64,000 bases of DNA from Macrostomum hystrix (taxonomy: Eukaryota > Platyhelminthes > Macrostomidae). The DNA lies in the NCBI GenBank assembly GCA_950097015.1, contig CATNEN010000001.1:21071501-21135500 (forward strand). The letters run 5' to 3'. This document shows positions 22,585 to 35,079 of this stretch, piece after piece; the first letter of the stretch is position 1; each line of letters starts with the position of its first letter. The translations under genes and the position numbers were made by a program. The notes beneath the pieces were generated by a model. The model saw only the letters and a list, made by a program, of their open reading frames with translations. It made no database searches and was not told the DNA's origin.

Positions 22585-24172
22585 TTCTCGTATCCCCACC
22601 TGACTCTTACACTTCTCACTCTTATCCCCACCTGACTCTCACCCTTCTCACTCTTATCCCCACCTGACTCTCACCCTTCTCACTCTTATCCCCACCTGAC
22701 TCTCACCCTTCTCACTCTTATCCCCACCTGACTCTTACACTTCTCACTCTTATCCCCACCTGACTCTTACACTTCTCACTCTTATCCCCACCTGACTCTT
22801 ACACTTCTCACTCTTATCCCCACCTGACTCTTACACTTCCCACTCTTATCCCCACCTGACTCTTACACTTCTCACTCTTATCCCCACCTGAATCTCACCC
22901 TTCTCACTCTTATCCCCACCTGACTCTCACACTTCTCACTCTTATCCCCACCTGACTCTCACACTTCTCACTCTTATCTTCACCTGACTCTCACACTTCT
23001 CACTCTTATCTTCACCTGACTCTCACACTTCTCACTCTTGTCTTCACCTGACTCTCACACTTCTCACTCTTGTCTTCACCTGACTCTCACACTTCTCACT
23101 CTTATCTTCACCTGACTCTCACACTTCTCACTCTTGTCTTCACCTGACTCTTACACTTCCCACTCTTATCCCCACCTGACTCTTACACTTCTCACTCTTA
23201 TCTTCACCTGACTCTCACACTTCTCACTCTTATCCCACCTGACTCTCACACTTCTCACTCTTATCTTCACCTGACTCTCACACTTCTCACTCTTGTCTTC
23301 ACCTGACTCTCACACTTCTCACTCTTATCTTCACCTGACTCTCACACTTCTCACTCTTGTCTTCACCTGACTCTTACACTTCCCACTCTTATCCCCACCT
23401 GACTCTTACACTTCTCACTCTTATCTTCACCTGACTCTTACACTTCCCACTCTTATCCCCACCTGACTCTCACACTTCTCACTCTTATCTTCACCTGACT
23501 CTCACACTTCTCACTCTTATCTTCACCTGACTCTCACACTTCTCACTCTTGTCTTCACCTGACTCTCACACTTCTCACTCTTGTCTTCACCTGACTCTCA
23601 CACTTCTCACTCTTATCTTCACCTGACTCTCACACTTCTCACTCTTGTCTTCACCTGACTCTTACACTTCCCACTCTTATCCCCACCTGACTCTTACACT
23701 TCTCACTCTTATCTTCACCTGACTCTCACACTTCTCACTCTTATCCCACCTGACTCTCACACTTCTCACTCTTATCTTCACCTGACTCTCACACTTCTCA
23801 CTCTTGTCTTCACCTGACTCTCACACTTCTCACTCTTATCTTCACCTGACTCTCACACTTCTCACTCTTGTCTTCACCTGACTCTTACACTTCCCACTCT
23901 TATCCCCACCTGACTCTTACACTTCTCACTCTTATCTTCACCTGACTCTTACACTTCCCACTCTTATCCCCACCTGACTCTTACACTTCTCACTCTTATC
24001 TTCACCTGACTCTCACACTTCTCACTCTTATCTTCACCTGACTCTCACACTTCTCACTCTTGTCTTCACCTGACTCTTACACTTCCCACTCTTATCCCCA
24101 CCTGACTCTTACACTTCTCACTCTTATCTTCGCCTGACTCTCACCCTTCTCACTCTTATCTTCGCCTGACTC
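22585..24172. repeat. Large minisatellite, 32 bp unit with higher-order period
   Basis: About 49 units of 32 bp containing CTCACACTTCTCACTCTTAT and then TTCACCTGACT or CCCACCTGACT. Variant units (a 31 bp unit with TATCCCACCTG; units with TTACACTTCCC) recur in the same order 511 bases apart. The array ends about 125 bases before the ULK4 start codon, and a splice acceptor at 24248-24249 lies between, so the array may be in a 5' UTR intron. Confidence 0.95.
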
Positions 24173-24298
24173 AGTGAGTGTCTAGTAGCCATCAATCAAA
24201 TAATTTAATATAATTTCTACCTAGACCTGGTTTCGCCTTCGAATTACAGCGGTCATCGGGTGCGAATCACCTGCGAATCAGCTGCGAATCACCTGGCA

Positions 24299-27200
24299 AT
24301 GGAGAACTTTGTCCTATACGAGGGCATCACGAACTCGCCCGATATAGCCAATTGCACCCAGACACACAAGGGCAGGCGCAAGGGCACGGTGGCCTTCTTG
24401 GCCATCAGCAGTGTCAAGAAGCGAGCCAGAGCTCCCGTCACGAATCACGTGAGATTTGTTAGCGAGCTCAAGCATCCGCATGTTGTCGAATTCATGGAAT
24501 GGTACGAGACCACCAATCACCTGTGGCTGGTGTTTGAGCTGTGCTCAGGCGGCGACCTTGACACCCTGCTGAGACTTGACGGCGCCCTGCCCGAGTCAGC
24601 CATTCGGCAGTTTGCCATGGATTTAGTCCGAGCTCTGCACTATCTGCACAGTAGCGACATTGTGTACGGAGACCTGTGCCCAACCAAAGTGCTCATTGAC
24701 AATGACGGCAGAATGAAACTTGGCGACTTCTGTCTGGCATTCAAGAACGGCGAATCTCTGCCCGATCTCTATTATCACTTTGTTGGCATGGGCGGCAGCG
24801 CTGATGAGGCCGACTTCTCTGCCGGTGCCGACGCGGATGCCGACGGTGAAGGCGGGGGAGGCGGACAGATTCGAGAGCCGATGGCGCCTCACCTGGACTG
24901 GCTGTCGCCGGAGTTGGTACGCGGCGATCAACCTTGCGCCGATTACAAATCAGATCTGTGGTCACTGGGCGCCATCTTGTACCAGATGTTCGCCGGTAGG
25001 CCGCCATTTGCCGCCGCCACTGCCAAGGAGGTGGCCGATGGCATCGTCTACAAAGAGCTGCCACCGCCCAGAGTGAAAGGCGCCCGCCTCACTGGCAAGC
25101 CGAGTCAGGATTTCCTGGATTTGATTGGCCACCTTCTGGATAAAGACGCCGACGCTAGACTTGACTGGCCAGAACTCATCAGCCATCCGTTCTGGCAGGG
25201 AAGGCTGGCCGACCTGGCTGACTCCGCGCAGTCGCCGAGAAAGTCCCTGGCCTTGGCTCGGTCTGTAAGCCTGCAGGAGACATTGGCCTCCGTGCGCCAG
25301 TCCATGCGCGCCAGTCGCAGTCATCACCCGGGCCAGCAGCTTGGCGAGACCAGTATGACCATGAACAGATCGGTAAGGGGTGCCAAGGTACTGCTCATGA
25401 AACTTAATCGACTGAGATCATGGAGGATTATGGATTGGGATCATGTAGGATTACGGATTGGGATCATGTAGGATTATGGATTGGGATCATGTAGGATTAC
25501 GGATTGGGATCATGAAGGATTACGGATTGGAATCATGGGTGATTATCGATTGGGAATATTTATGTAATCAATACAGTATTACCCCGCTTTTACTCATCGT
25601 GCAGATTGAGCACGAAGACTCCAACGCGGACAACTCAAACATTCAGCAGCTTCATCACCAAGCTGATGCTGTGTCATTCACATTGCACGCGGGCAGTAGG
25701 CCAGTCACGGCTAGTAACAAGCCTGCGGTTGCCAACAGCAACGTCAACAATGTGCCTGCCGCTGCACCCAGTGCTGCTGCTGCGGCTACTGCTGCTGCCA
25801 ACTCTGCTTCTACTAATGCCAGTCGTCAGCAAAGGCCGACATCGTCAAGCTCTTCAGCGCCGGGCACGCCTCAGCAGCAGCATCGTCGCCCGAGTTCTTC
25901 CTTGCCTGGCGATGCGGAAGAGTTGAAACGCCTCATCAACCTGGAAGATGACTCAGACTCCGCTGGTTCCATTGTGGATAATCCCAGGATAATTTCTGGG
26001 TTAAGCGCCACAGATAAAAAATTTGATTCCAAATCGGTGCCAGTGCCACCGCTGACGCCGGACCGGCTGGCCGCAATGTCACCCGCCGAGGTGGCCCGAC
26101 ACGCCGGGGTACTGGCGCAGGCCTTCACCAGCAGCGGCGCCGAGAGAGGACCGCCGTCCCAGAAGCGAATGAATCTGGTGGCCTACGCTACCGTTGTGTT
26201 CTCTGCCACCTCTGTGACACCTGCGGAATTGGCTAGACCCCTGCTGGCATCTGGAGCTGTGGCTAACGAGCTGTTGAAGCAGGTGAGTTTGTGTAGCTTT
26301 GGTCTCAATTGAGTAGCTTTTGGATTTTGAGATCTCAGTTGAGTAGCTTTGTTTGGGAATTTCTAGATCTCAGTTGAGTAGTTTTTGGGATTTTGAGAAC
26401 TGAGTTCAGTAGCTTTGTATTTGGGTTTGAGAACTCTTTTGAGTAGCTTTGCATTCGGGTTTTGAGAACTCGGTTGAGTAGCTTTGCATTCGGGTTTTGA
26501 GAACTCAGTTGAGTAGCTTTGCATTCGGATTTTGAGAACTCGTTTGAGTAGCTTTGCATTCGGATTTTGAGATCTTAGTTGAGTAGCTTTGCATTCGGAT
26601 TTTGAGATCTTAGTTGAGTAGCTTTGTATTTGGATTTTGAGAACTCAGTTGAGTAGCTTTGGGATTTTGGATTTTGAGATCTCAGTTGAGTAGCTTTGGG
26701 ATTTTGGATTTTGAGATCTCAGTTGAGTAGCTTTGGGATTTTGGATTTTGAGATCTCAGTTGAGTAGCTTTGGGATTTTGGATTTTGAGATCTCAGTTGA
26801 GTAGCTTTAGGATTTTGGATTTTGAGATCTCAGTTGAGTAGCTTTGGGATTTTGGATTTTGAGATCTCAGTTGAGTAGCTTTGGGATTTTGAGATCTTAG
26901 TTTAATGAGCGTGCCACGTCAATTAAGTAGTTTTTAGATGTCCGTTTATTCATTTCTTTCCAATCTGCAGATTCGCGAGACCACGCACGCGGATTTGAAG
27001 CTGCGCCTCTGCCGCCTCCTGGCCCACCTGTTTCGCCTGGCGGCTCCGCTGCTCTCGACCGCAGCCGCAGCTTCCTGCGATACTTGGCCGCTAGGCGAAT
27101 CGGCTACCCAGCTGACGGAGATGCTGAGGGAACAGTTCCGCAATACCAAGTTAAAGCAGGGGCTGCTAGCCATTCTAGGCGAGCTATTGGTGGCCATTTC

Positions 27201-30200
27201 TGCTGGCGAGTCAGCCCTCGGTCGGCAGGTAGCAAAGTGGTCAGTGCCGGCTATGACTGTCACACAGATTGCCAGGTGTCTGCACAGCAGCGAGGAGGTT
27301 GTTACTAGTCACCTGGCCTGCAAGATAATTGAAAAGGTTTGCGATTTTAAAATCAGATTAAAAAATTGTATTAAATTTCCAAACTAAGGAATCTTCCGTA
27401 CCTATCTATATTTTTCTAACAGTAGGACTACCAAGTCATTTTGCCGCCCGTTTGCTGAATGCTGACAGCTTTAGGTGATGACTGATTGGTTGAAAGTCTA
27501 GGCGATGGTGTCCTGTGGTTGAGCTGCGCCTAATATTTAGGCTTGATCAGTGAAATTATATAAATTCGCGTCAGGGTGTCCATAGTGGCCTATTTCCACC
27601 TGTTGTAGCCCTTGAAGGTCCAGCAAATCCGTCTAGTTAAAGGTAGGTGGCTACCGAAGACGATGCACTTTTACTTTTACAGTATTATCTAGGAAACTGA
27701 CAGTAGTTTCTTAGAATTTCACAGTATTATCATGGAAACTGACAGTAGTTTCTTAGAATTTTACAGTATTATCTAGAAAACTGACAGTAGTTTCTTAGAA
27801 TTTTACAGTATTATCTAGGAAACTGACAGTAGTTTCTTAGACTTTCACAGTATTATCTAGGAAACTGACAGTAGTTTCTTAGAATTTCACTGTATTATCT
27901 AGGAAACTGACAGTAGTTTCTTAGAATTTTACAGTATTATCTAGGAAACTGACAGTAGTTTCTTAGAATTTTACAGTATTATCTAGGAAACTGACAGTAG
28001 TTTCTTAGACTTTTACAGTATTATCTAGGAAACTGACAGTAGTTTCTTAGAATTTCACTGTATTATCTAGGAAACTGACAGTAGTTTCTTAGAATTTTAC
28101 AGTATTATCTAGGAAACTGACAGTAGTTTCTTAGAATTTTACAGTATTATCTAGGAAACTGACATTAGTTTCTTAGAATTTTACAGTATTATCATGGAAA
28201 CTGACATTAGTTTCTTAGAATTTTACAGTATTATCTAGGAAACTGACAGTAGTTTCTTAGAATTTTACAGTATTATCTAGGAAACTGACAGTAGTTTCTT
28301 AGAATTTTACAGTATTATCTAGGAAACTGACAGTAGTTGCTTAGAATTTTACAGTATTATCTAGGAAACTGACAGTAGTTTCTTAGAATTTTACAGTATT
28401 ATCTAGGAAACTGACAGTAGTTTCTTAGAATTTTACAGTATTATCTAGGAAACTGACAGTAGTTTCTTAGAATTTTACAGTATTATCTAGGAAACTGACA
28501 GTAGTTTCTTAGAATTTTACAGTATTATCTAGGAAACTGAAAGTAGTTTCTTAGAATTTTACAGTATTATCTAGGAAACTGACAGTAGTTTCTTAGACTT
28601 TTACAGTATTATCTAGGAAACTGACAGTAGTTTCTTAGAATTTTACAGTATTATCTAGGAAACTGACAGTAGTTTCTTAGACTTTTACAGTATTATCTAG
28701 GAAACTGACAGTAGTTTCTTAGACTTTTACAGTACTATCTAGGAAACTGACAGTAGTTTCTTAGAATTTTACAGTATTATCTAGGAAACTGCACAGTAGT
28801 TTCTTAGAATTTTACAGTATTATCTAGGAAACTGACAGTAGTTTCTTAGAATTTTACAGTATTATCTAGGAAACTGACAGTAGTTTCTTAGACTTTTACA
28901 GTATTATCTAGGAAACTGACAGTAGTTTCTTAGAATTTTACAGTATTATCTAGGAAACTGACAGTAGTTTCTTAGACTTTTACAGTACTATCTAGGAAAC
29001 TGACAGTAGTTTCTTAGAATTTTACAGTATTATCTAGGAAACTGCACAGTAGTTTCTTAGAATTTTACAGTATTATCTAGGAAACTGACAGTAGTTTCTT
29101 AGAATTTTACAGTATTATCTAGGAAACTGAAAGTAGTTTCTTAGAATTTTACAGTATTATCTAGGAAAATGACAGCGTTTTATACTAAACTTGTCGTGTT
29201 TTCTAGAAAAAGCCCGGTGATTTCTTGGAAACTCATTGTCTTTTCTAGGAAACCAAAAACATTTAATTTTAATAATTATTAAGAAAGCCATGTCTTGAGG
29301 AAGTATCCATAAATATCCTGTCCAGGAAGTAACCCCTTACTGGGAAATTTCTACCAATTTAACTTTTTCTTATAACAACTGTACATAGAAATAGAATCCC
29401 ATATTTATTTTCTAGGAAGCTTCTATACTTTTCTGTGAAAATTTAAACCTCTATCGAAATATTTCGTATCTGAATATACTGTACTAATTCACCTCCGTTT
29501 GCCATCCTCTTTAGAAAAATCCTATTTCCTCCCGAATCCAATCCTTCAGGCATGCGGCTACCCGGACACTCAGCTGGCCGCTCGCTTCGCCACCCAGGAG
29601 CTCGGCCAGCTCGCCTGGTCCACACTCAGATTGGCCACCCTCGACAGTCTGAGAATTTGCGCCGCCGTCAGCCTGAGCCGCATGTGCCGCATCCATACGG
29701 CTATCTGTCAGTCGGTGGTGGACAAAGCAGGCTTGTCCAGCGTGCTGGACTGTCTGAATGCGCCGGCTAGTCTGACCCGAGTTCAACAATCTGTGCTCAG
29801 CATGCTGGGCGCCAGTCTCATCTGCAATCCTTCGGCTCCGTTCAGCAAGAAGCTCAGTCAGGATCGCGACTTTCTGCACGCCGTTTTAAAACAATTGGAA
29901 AGTCCGAATCCGATGAACCGGGCCAAGGCCTTCCTGATTGTTGACGCGGTGGTTCGGGCGTCGCCTGATTCTCTGCACGTGTGCTGCAACCTCCGCCTGC
30001 TGGTTTATGTCGAGCGAGACTCAAGGCGAGACACGCCCGGATACGGCATGCAGAGAGACGCGGCTGGCGGAGCTGCCACTGCCGGCATGGAGGCTCAAGC
30101 TCACCTCTATCATTGCCTGGAGCTGCTCATTGGCACCCTGTGCGGCTGCGTGCCTGGAGTGGCCGAACAGATCCTGGCTGCACTGGGCTCAGTGGCCGGC

Positions 30201-33200
30201 AGAAAGCACCCGTCCACTGCTCAGGTGAGCATATATGCCGTGCTCAAACTATCCACCATCAGCCATGCTCAAACCATCCACCACCAGCCATGCTCAAACC
30301 ATCCACCATCAACCATGCTCAAACCATCCACCATCAACCATGCTCAAACCATCCATCATCAGCCATGCACAAACCATCCATCATCAGCCATGCTGAAACC
30401 ATCCATCATCATTTATGCTCAAACCATCCATCATCAGCCGTGCTGAAACCATCCATCATCAGCCGTGCTGAAACCATCCATCATCAGCCGTGCTGAAACC
30501 ATCCATCATCAGCCATGCTCAAACCATCCATCATCAGGCCTGCTCAAACCATCCATCAGCCATGCTCAAACCATCCATCATCAGCCATGCTCAAAACATC
30601 CATCATCAGGCCTGCTCAAACCATCCATCAACCATGCTCAAACCATCCATCATCAGTCCTGCTCAAACCATCTATCATCAGTCCTGCTCAAACCATCCAT
30701 CATCAGTCCTGCTCAAACCATCCATCATCAGTCCTGCTCAAACCATCCATCATCAGCCCTGCTCAAACCATCCATCATCAGTCCTGCTCAAACCATCCAT
30801 CATCAGTCCTGCTCAAACCATCCATCATCAGCCCTGCTCAAACCATCCATCATCAGCCCTGCTCAAACAATCCATCAGCCATGCTTAAACCATCCATCAT
30901 CATTTATGCTCAAACAATCCATCAGCCATGCTTAAACCATCCATCATACGAGCTAATTTATGCTCAAACAATCCATCAGCCATGCTTAAACCATCCATCA
31001 TCATTTATGCTCAAACCATCCATCATCATTTAGGCTCAAACCATCCATCATCATTTATGCTCAAACCATCCATCATCATACATGCTCAAACCATCCATCA
31101 TCATACATGCTCAAACCATCCATCATCATACATGCTCAAACCATCCATCATCATACATGCTCAAACCATCCATCATCATACATGCTCAAACCATCCATCA
31201 TCATACATGCTCAAACCATCCATCATCATACATGCTCAAACCATCCATCAGCCATGCTCAAACAATCATCTGAATATACCTTTCATCTCTACTCAAACCC
31301 TTGAAACTGTTCGGCTCCTCCGCAGGCCAAGCAGCTGCGCCAGTGGCTGCCGCTGACATCGGTGCTGGCCCAGCTAGCCAACTCAGCGGCCCTTCGATCT
31401 CGCATTGTGCAACCCCCATTCCTGGCCTTCCTTGGCCAACTGCTCAGCCACTGCCAGGCCATGGACTGTCACAAGACTGTGGTGGAACCCGCCGTTAGTC
31501 ACGAGGAGGTCATCTCAACAGGCCTAGCTATAGCCGAACTGCTTGTGCTGCATCCAAATCTGCTAATTGGCTGCGCTGAACTTGTTGCTAAGCAACTGTT
31601 GCCACCCTTGGGTGGACTCATTGGCAGCAGCGTGGTAGAGACTCGGGTGCGTTTTCACCTATGCTGTCCTGTCATATGTCCGGAATCGTACCAAATCGCA
31701 TATTGGAAATCGTACCAAATCGCATATTGGAAATCGTACCAAATCGCATATTGGAAATCGTACCAAATCGCATATTGGGAATCGTACCAAATCGCATATT
31801 GGGAATCGTACCAAATCGCATATTGGGAATCGTACCAAATCGCATATTGGGAATCGTACCAAATCGCATATTGGGAATCGTACCAAATCGCATATTGGGA
31901 ATCGTACCAAATCGCATATTGGGAATCGTACCAAATCGCATATTGGGAATCGTACCAAATCGCATATTGTGAATCGTACCAAATCGCATATTGGGAATCG
32001 TACCAAATCGCATATTGGGAATCGTACCAAATCGCATATTGGGAATCGTACCAAATCGCATATTGGGAATCGTACCAAATCGCATATTGGGAATCGTACC
32101 AAATCGCATATTGGGAATCGTACCAAATCGCATATTGTGAATCGTACCAAATCGCATATTGGGAATCGTACCAAATCGCATATTGGGAATCGTATCATTT
32201 TTGCCAGGAACCGTACCAAAATCTCATTAAAGAATCGATAAAATATCTTCTAGTTTTACAACCGATTCAAATTATATATTAGTTTTTGTTTATTTTTTGA
32301 AAGTACATGCAGTTCATCCCATCTCCTATCCAGGTGGTGGCCATGAAGATCTTCGCCGAGATGTCCTGCCACCTTCTACTGCAGGACACAGAGTCTGACT
32401 CAGTGTCAGCCGCTATCGATGATCTGATTGTGCCCCAGGCCGAGTCTCTGCTACTAGAAGCGGAACCGGCTCCCTGTTTCCTGTTAAAACTGTTGTGCAG
32501 CTATTGCGAACTCAAGCCGCAGGCTGGTGCCATTGTGCAACTAGCTGGGCTGCCTCAGCTGCTACTGCAACTCCTGGCTGACCGGCAGTACGGCCTCACA
32601 TCGCAGACTGCGCTCAACTCATTCAGATTGGTCACTGTGAGTTTTTGCATACTCTTGGAGGTTTGCATGTGTCTACTCATTGGAGGCTACTTAGGATTTT
32701 AGTTTTTTATCGAAATACTATTTAGATACATCGGTTAGACTGCTTTTCTGAAGATTAACAGATGCTCTTGAGAAGCACTGAAATTCCCCTAAGGCCTTGA
32801 GTATGGGGAGCTTGTCGTGCAATTTACGCGAGACCTGCAGCTAACGAGAAGGCAATTCTGCCTATTCCGCTGACTCCTGAGCACACACGCACACAGATAC
32901 TGTACGCAGGCACACACTGTGCGTACATCTGCCCTGACTTTCTCATCGTCAGGCAGTGTACACTCTCACTGTGCCTTGGAGGTTGGCCCTCAAGGGCGTA
33001 AATTGCACGACAAGCTCACAAGCCTTCTCTCCGCGGCTGCGCCCCAAATGAATGTGGCCTCGCCACGGAATCGAGCTCAGGACCTTGGTGCGAGAAACAA
33101 ACGCGTTAACCGCTCTGCCACTCACCAGCCCCATTTACGCCCTTGAGGGCCAACCTCCAAGGCACAGTGAGTGTACACTGCATGACGATGAGTAAGTCCG

Positions 33201-34979
33201 AACCGATGTACTCACACACCTATGTGAGTGTGTGCTCAGGAGTCAGCGGAACGCAATAACATGTGCGTTTACGCAATCTGAGGACTGTTCGGTGTCAAGC
33301 AAATTGTGTGTACAAAACTGTGAACCTTTTCCGATTTTAAATTTTCGTGTCTGATTAAGAAGCAGCAGCACCTACACTTTAAAAAGTTAATTACGCATAC
33401 TAACACTTCTTAGTAATAGTAAAACTAATAAATTTGTACTAAGTGTATATGCTGCGTATGCTGCGTAAAACATACACTGTACCCTGTTACCCTGTTCGTG
33501 CGCACAATTTTTTTCATTTTAAAATTAAGTCGAGTCTGCAGAAATTAGAAATTAGAAAAAATAGGTTCATCCCACTCAAAAACTGGGCCATCATCGCATG
33601 CAAAATCAAGTTTGAATCATAAGTGAATCGATTCTGTTATCCAATTTGTCTCTCCTTAAAACTCGCACGTTAACAAATAAGATAGTTGGGCAATTATCTT
33701 ATTGAAAAATGAGTCTGAATCAGGGGGTCGGTGGCAGAGCGGTTATCGCGTTTGCCTCTCGCACCAAGGTCCCTGAGTTCGATTCCACGGCGAGGCCACA
33801 TTTGGGGCGCAGCCGCGGAGAGAAGTCTTGTGAGCTTGTCGTGCAATTTACGCTCTTGAGGGCCAACCTCCAAGGCACAGTGAGAGTGTACACTGCCTGA
33901 CGATGAGAAAGTCAGATGTACACACCTGTGTGAGCGTGTGCCTGCGTACAGTATCTCAGGAGTCAGCGAAATGGGCAGAATTGCCTCCTCGCTGGCTGTG
34001 GGTCTTGTGTCACTAAAACTAAATGATGTGGATTGCCCGCAGCCCTCCTGCAATTATTATTTATTATTTAAGTCTGAATCGGAATTGAATCGATTTTTGT
34101 TATCGAATCCGATAATCGATAATGAACCGAAGTTAATTCAGATATGCTATCGCGTTTGACCAAAAATTGTCGGGTGAATTTTCCAGAGGCATCAAATGAT
34201 GTGTGATAATTATCCCCTAAACAATGCAGATCCTCTTGAGCCAACGGGACACGAAGGCTGCCAGCGCCCTCCTACCTGACAGCGTGCCCGCCCTGGGCAC
34301 CTGCTTCTCGGAGCTGGCAGCCGCCGTATCCAACGCCGCGGCCAACCTCGACCCGGCCTCAGCTCTGGAGACCGCCACCTACCTCCAGGCCGTGCTGGAT
34401 CCCGTCAACGCCTGCCTGAAGGTGGTGTCGGATGTTGCTAGGAAGGCTCTGCAGCTCAGGCGGACAGTCAATAACAACACCAATAACATTGGCGGCACAG
34501 CGGCTTCCACGCTGTCCTCGGAGTCTTGCGCCGCAGAGGCCGAGCGCCTGCTAGTGACAGTGCGACCGCTGGCCGACCTCACCGGGCCCCTGGTGCGACT
34601 GCTCTGTCACGACGATCCCGAAGTTGACGAACAGTCGCTGAAGGCCCTGTCACACCTGGCCTCTCTATTTGGCGGCGAGCATTGCGATTGGCTCGGCCCA
34701 GACTGCCTTGCCGGCTTCGCCAGGGCGCTGGACGGCAATCCCAATGGCACTGGCCAGTCTAAGAGGGTGAGAATAGTGCTCAGAATTCTCAAGCGATTTG
34801 TTGCCACCTCGGCTGCAGCCAATCAGCTGGCTCCTGGCCTCCTCAGCGCCGAGTCCGCCTCGGGTGTGGAACAGCTGCGATTGGCGCTCAAGGATGCCGG
34901 CCGCCGTGCCGACAATGCCGCCGATGCTGGCGTGCGCAACCTCATCCAGGAGATTCTGGCCGGACTGGCTGGCTGCTGA
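24299..34979 (+). CDS. ULK4: ULK4 pseudokinase with C-terminal helical repeats
   Basis: Seven exons: 24299-25372, 25605-26282, 26971-27336, 29550-30224, 31326-31646, 32334-32636, 34230-34979; all introns phase 0; 1388 residues, a little longer than the vertebrate protein. Residues 1 to about 302 are a kinase fold that begins MENFVLYEGI as in ULK4. The P-loop is degenerate, HRD is replaced by YGD (Asp125) and DFG by DFC (Asp143), the same kind of losses known for ULK4, so it probably binds ATP without normal catalysis. LWSLGAILYQMFAGRPPF and HPFW close the domain. A Ser/Ala-rich linker (about 360-500) leads to Leu-rich helical (HEAT/ARM-like) repeats to the end. ULK4 acts in cilia, microtubules and neurons. 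An upstream in-frame ATG at 24260 exists, but MENF is the conserved start. Confidence 0.93.
25418..25555. repeat. Minisatellite, 23 bp unit, ULK4 intron 1
   Basis: Five to six copies of GGATTGGGATCATGTAGGAT type units starting about 45 bases after the donor. Confidence 0.9.
26290..26905. repeat. Minisatellite, 35-37 bp unit, ULK4 intron 2
   Basis: About 17 copies around CAGTTGAGTAGCTTTG followed by GGATTTTGAGA. The first recognisable unit starts about ten bases after the GTGAGT donor, and the array almost fills the intron. Confidence 0.95.
27665..29172. repeat. Minisatellite, 42 bp unit, ULK4 intron 3
   Basis: About 35 units of 42 bp with ACAGTATTATCTAGGAAACT then GACAGTAGTTTCTTAGAATT. Each unit contains the inverted pair GAAACT/AGTTTC around GACAGT. 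Rare variants (AGTACTATCT; CTGCACAGTAG) recur 253 bases apart, showing that a six-unit block was duplicated. Confidence 0.95.
30230..31275. repeat. Minisatellite, 25 bp unit, ULK4 intron 4
   Basis: About 41 copies of a 25 bp unit beginning TGCTCAAACCATCCATCATC. It starts within about 15 bases of the donor at 30225 and ends about 50 bases before the acceptor at 31325. Confidence 0.95.
31672..32200. repeat. Minisatellite, 24 bp unit, ULK4 intron 5
   Basis: About 22 highly uniform copies of ACCAAATCGCATATTGGGAA type units. Period 24 keeps all frames open and produces false ORFs on both strands. Confidence 0.95.
32830..33130 (-). repeat. SINE family S2 copy, ULK4 intron 6
   Basis: Well-preserved minus-strand S2: TGACTCCTGAGCACACACGC, TCAGGCAGTGTACACTCTCA, CTTCTCTCCGCGGCTGCGCC, GTGGCCTCGCCACGGAATCG and the tRNA-like head at the right end (ACCGCTCTGCCACTC). 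Confidence 0.85.
33131..33255 (+). repeat. SINE family S2 fragment, inverted next to previous copy
   Basis: Plus-strand S2 body only (CCCTTGAGGGCCAACCTCCA, GTACACTGCATGACGATGAG, TGTGAGTGTGTGCTCAGG), lacking the tRNA head, directly abutting the head of the minus copy. Confidence 0.8.
33722..34065 (+). repeat. SINE family S2 copy, full length, ULK4 intron 6
   Basis: The best S2 head in the window: GGTCGGTGGCAGAGCGGTTA (A-box side) and CTGAGTTCGATTCCACGG (B-box side), then the full S2 body and the GCCCGCAGCCCTCCTGCAAT tail. Used as the reference copy for the family. Confidence 0.9.
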
Positions 34980-35079
34980 GTCTGCGTGTTTTATTGGGGC
35001 CTGGTGCGCCTGCTAGCTTCCTTGCAATTCGCTTCTCAACTACTTCTTGGAGGCCTCTGCCCACTTGCTTCTCTTTTTC

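Noticed and set aside
27665-29172. CRISPR-like regular array
   Set aside because: Units are contiguous with no unique spacers, in an animal intron; it is a minisatellite.
30225-32282. ORFs extending from ULK4 exons into introns 4 and 5, and minus-strand ORFs of similar length
   Set aside because: Arrays of 25 and 24 bp; clear GT donors end the real exons at 30224 and 31646, and homology stops there.
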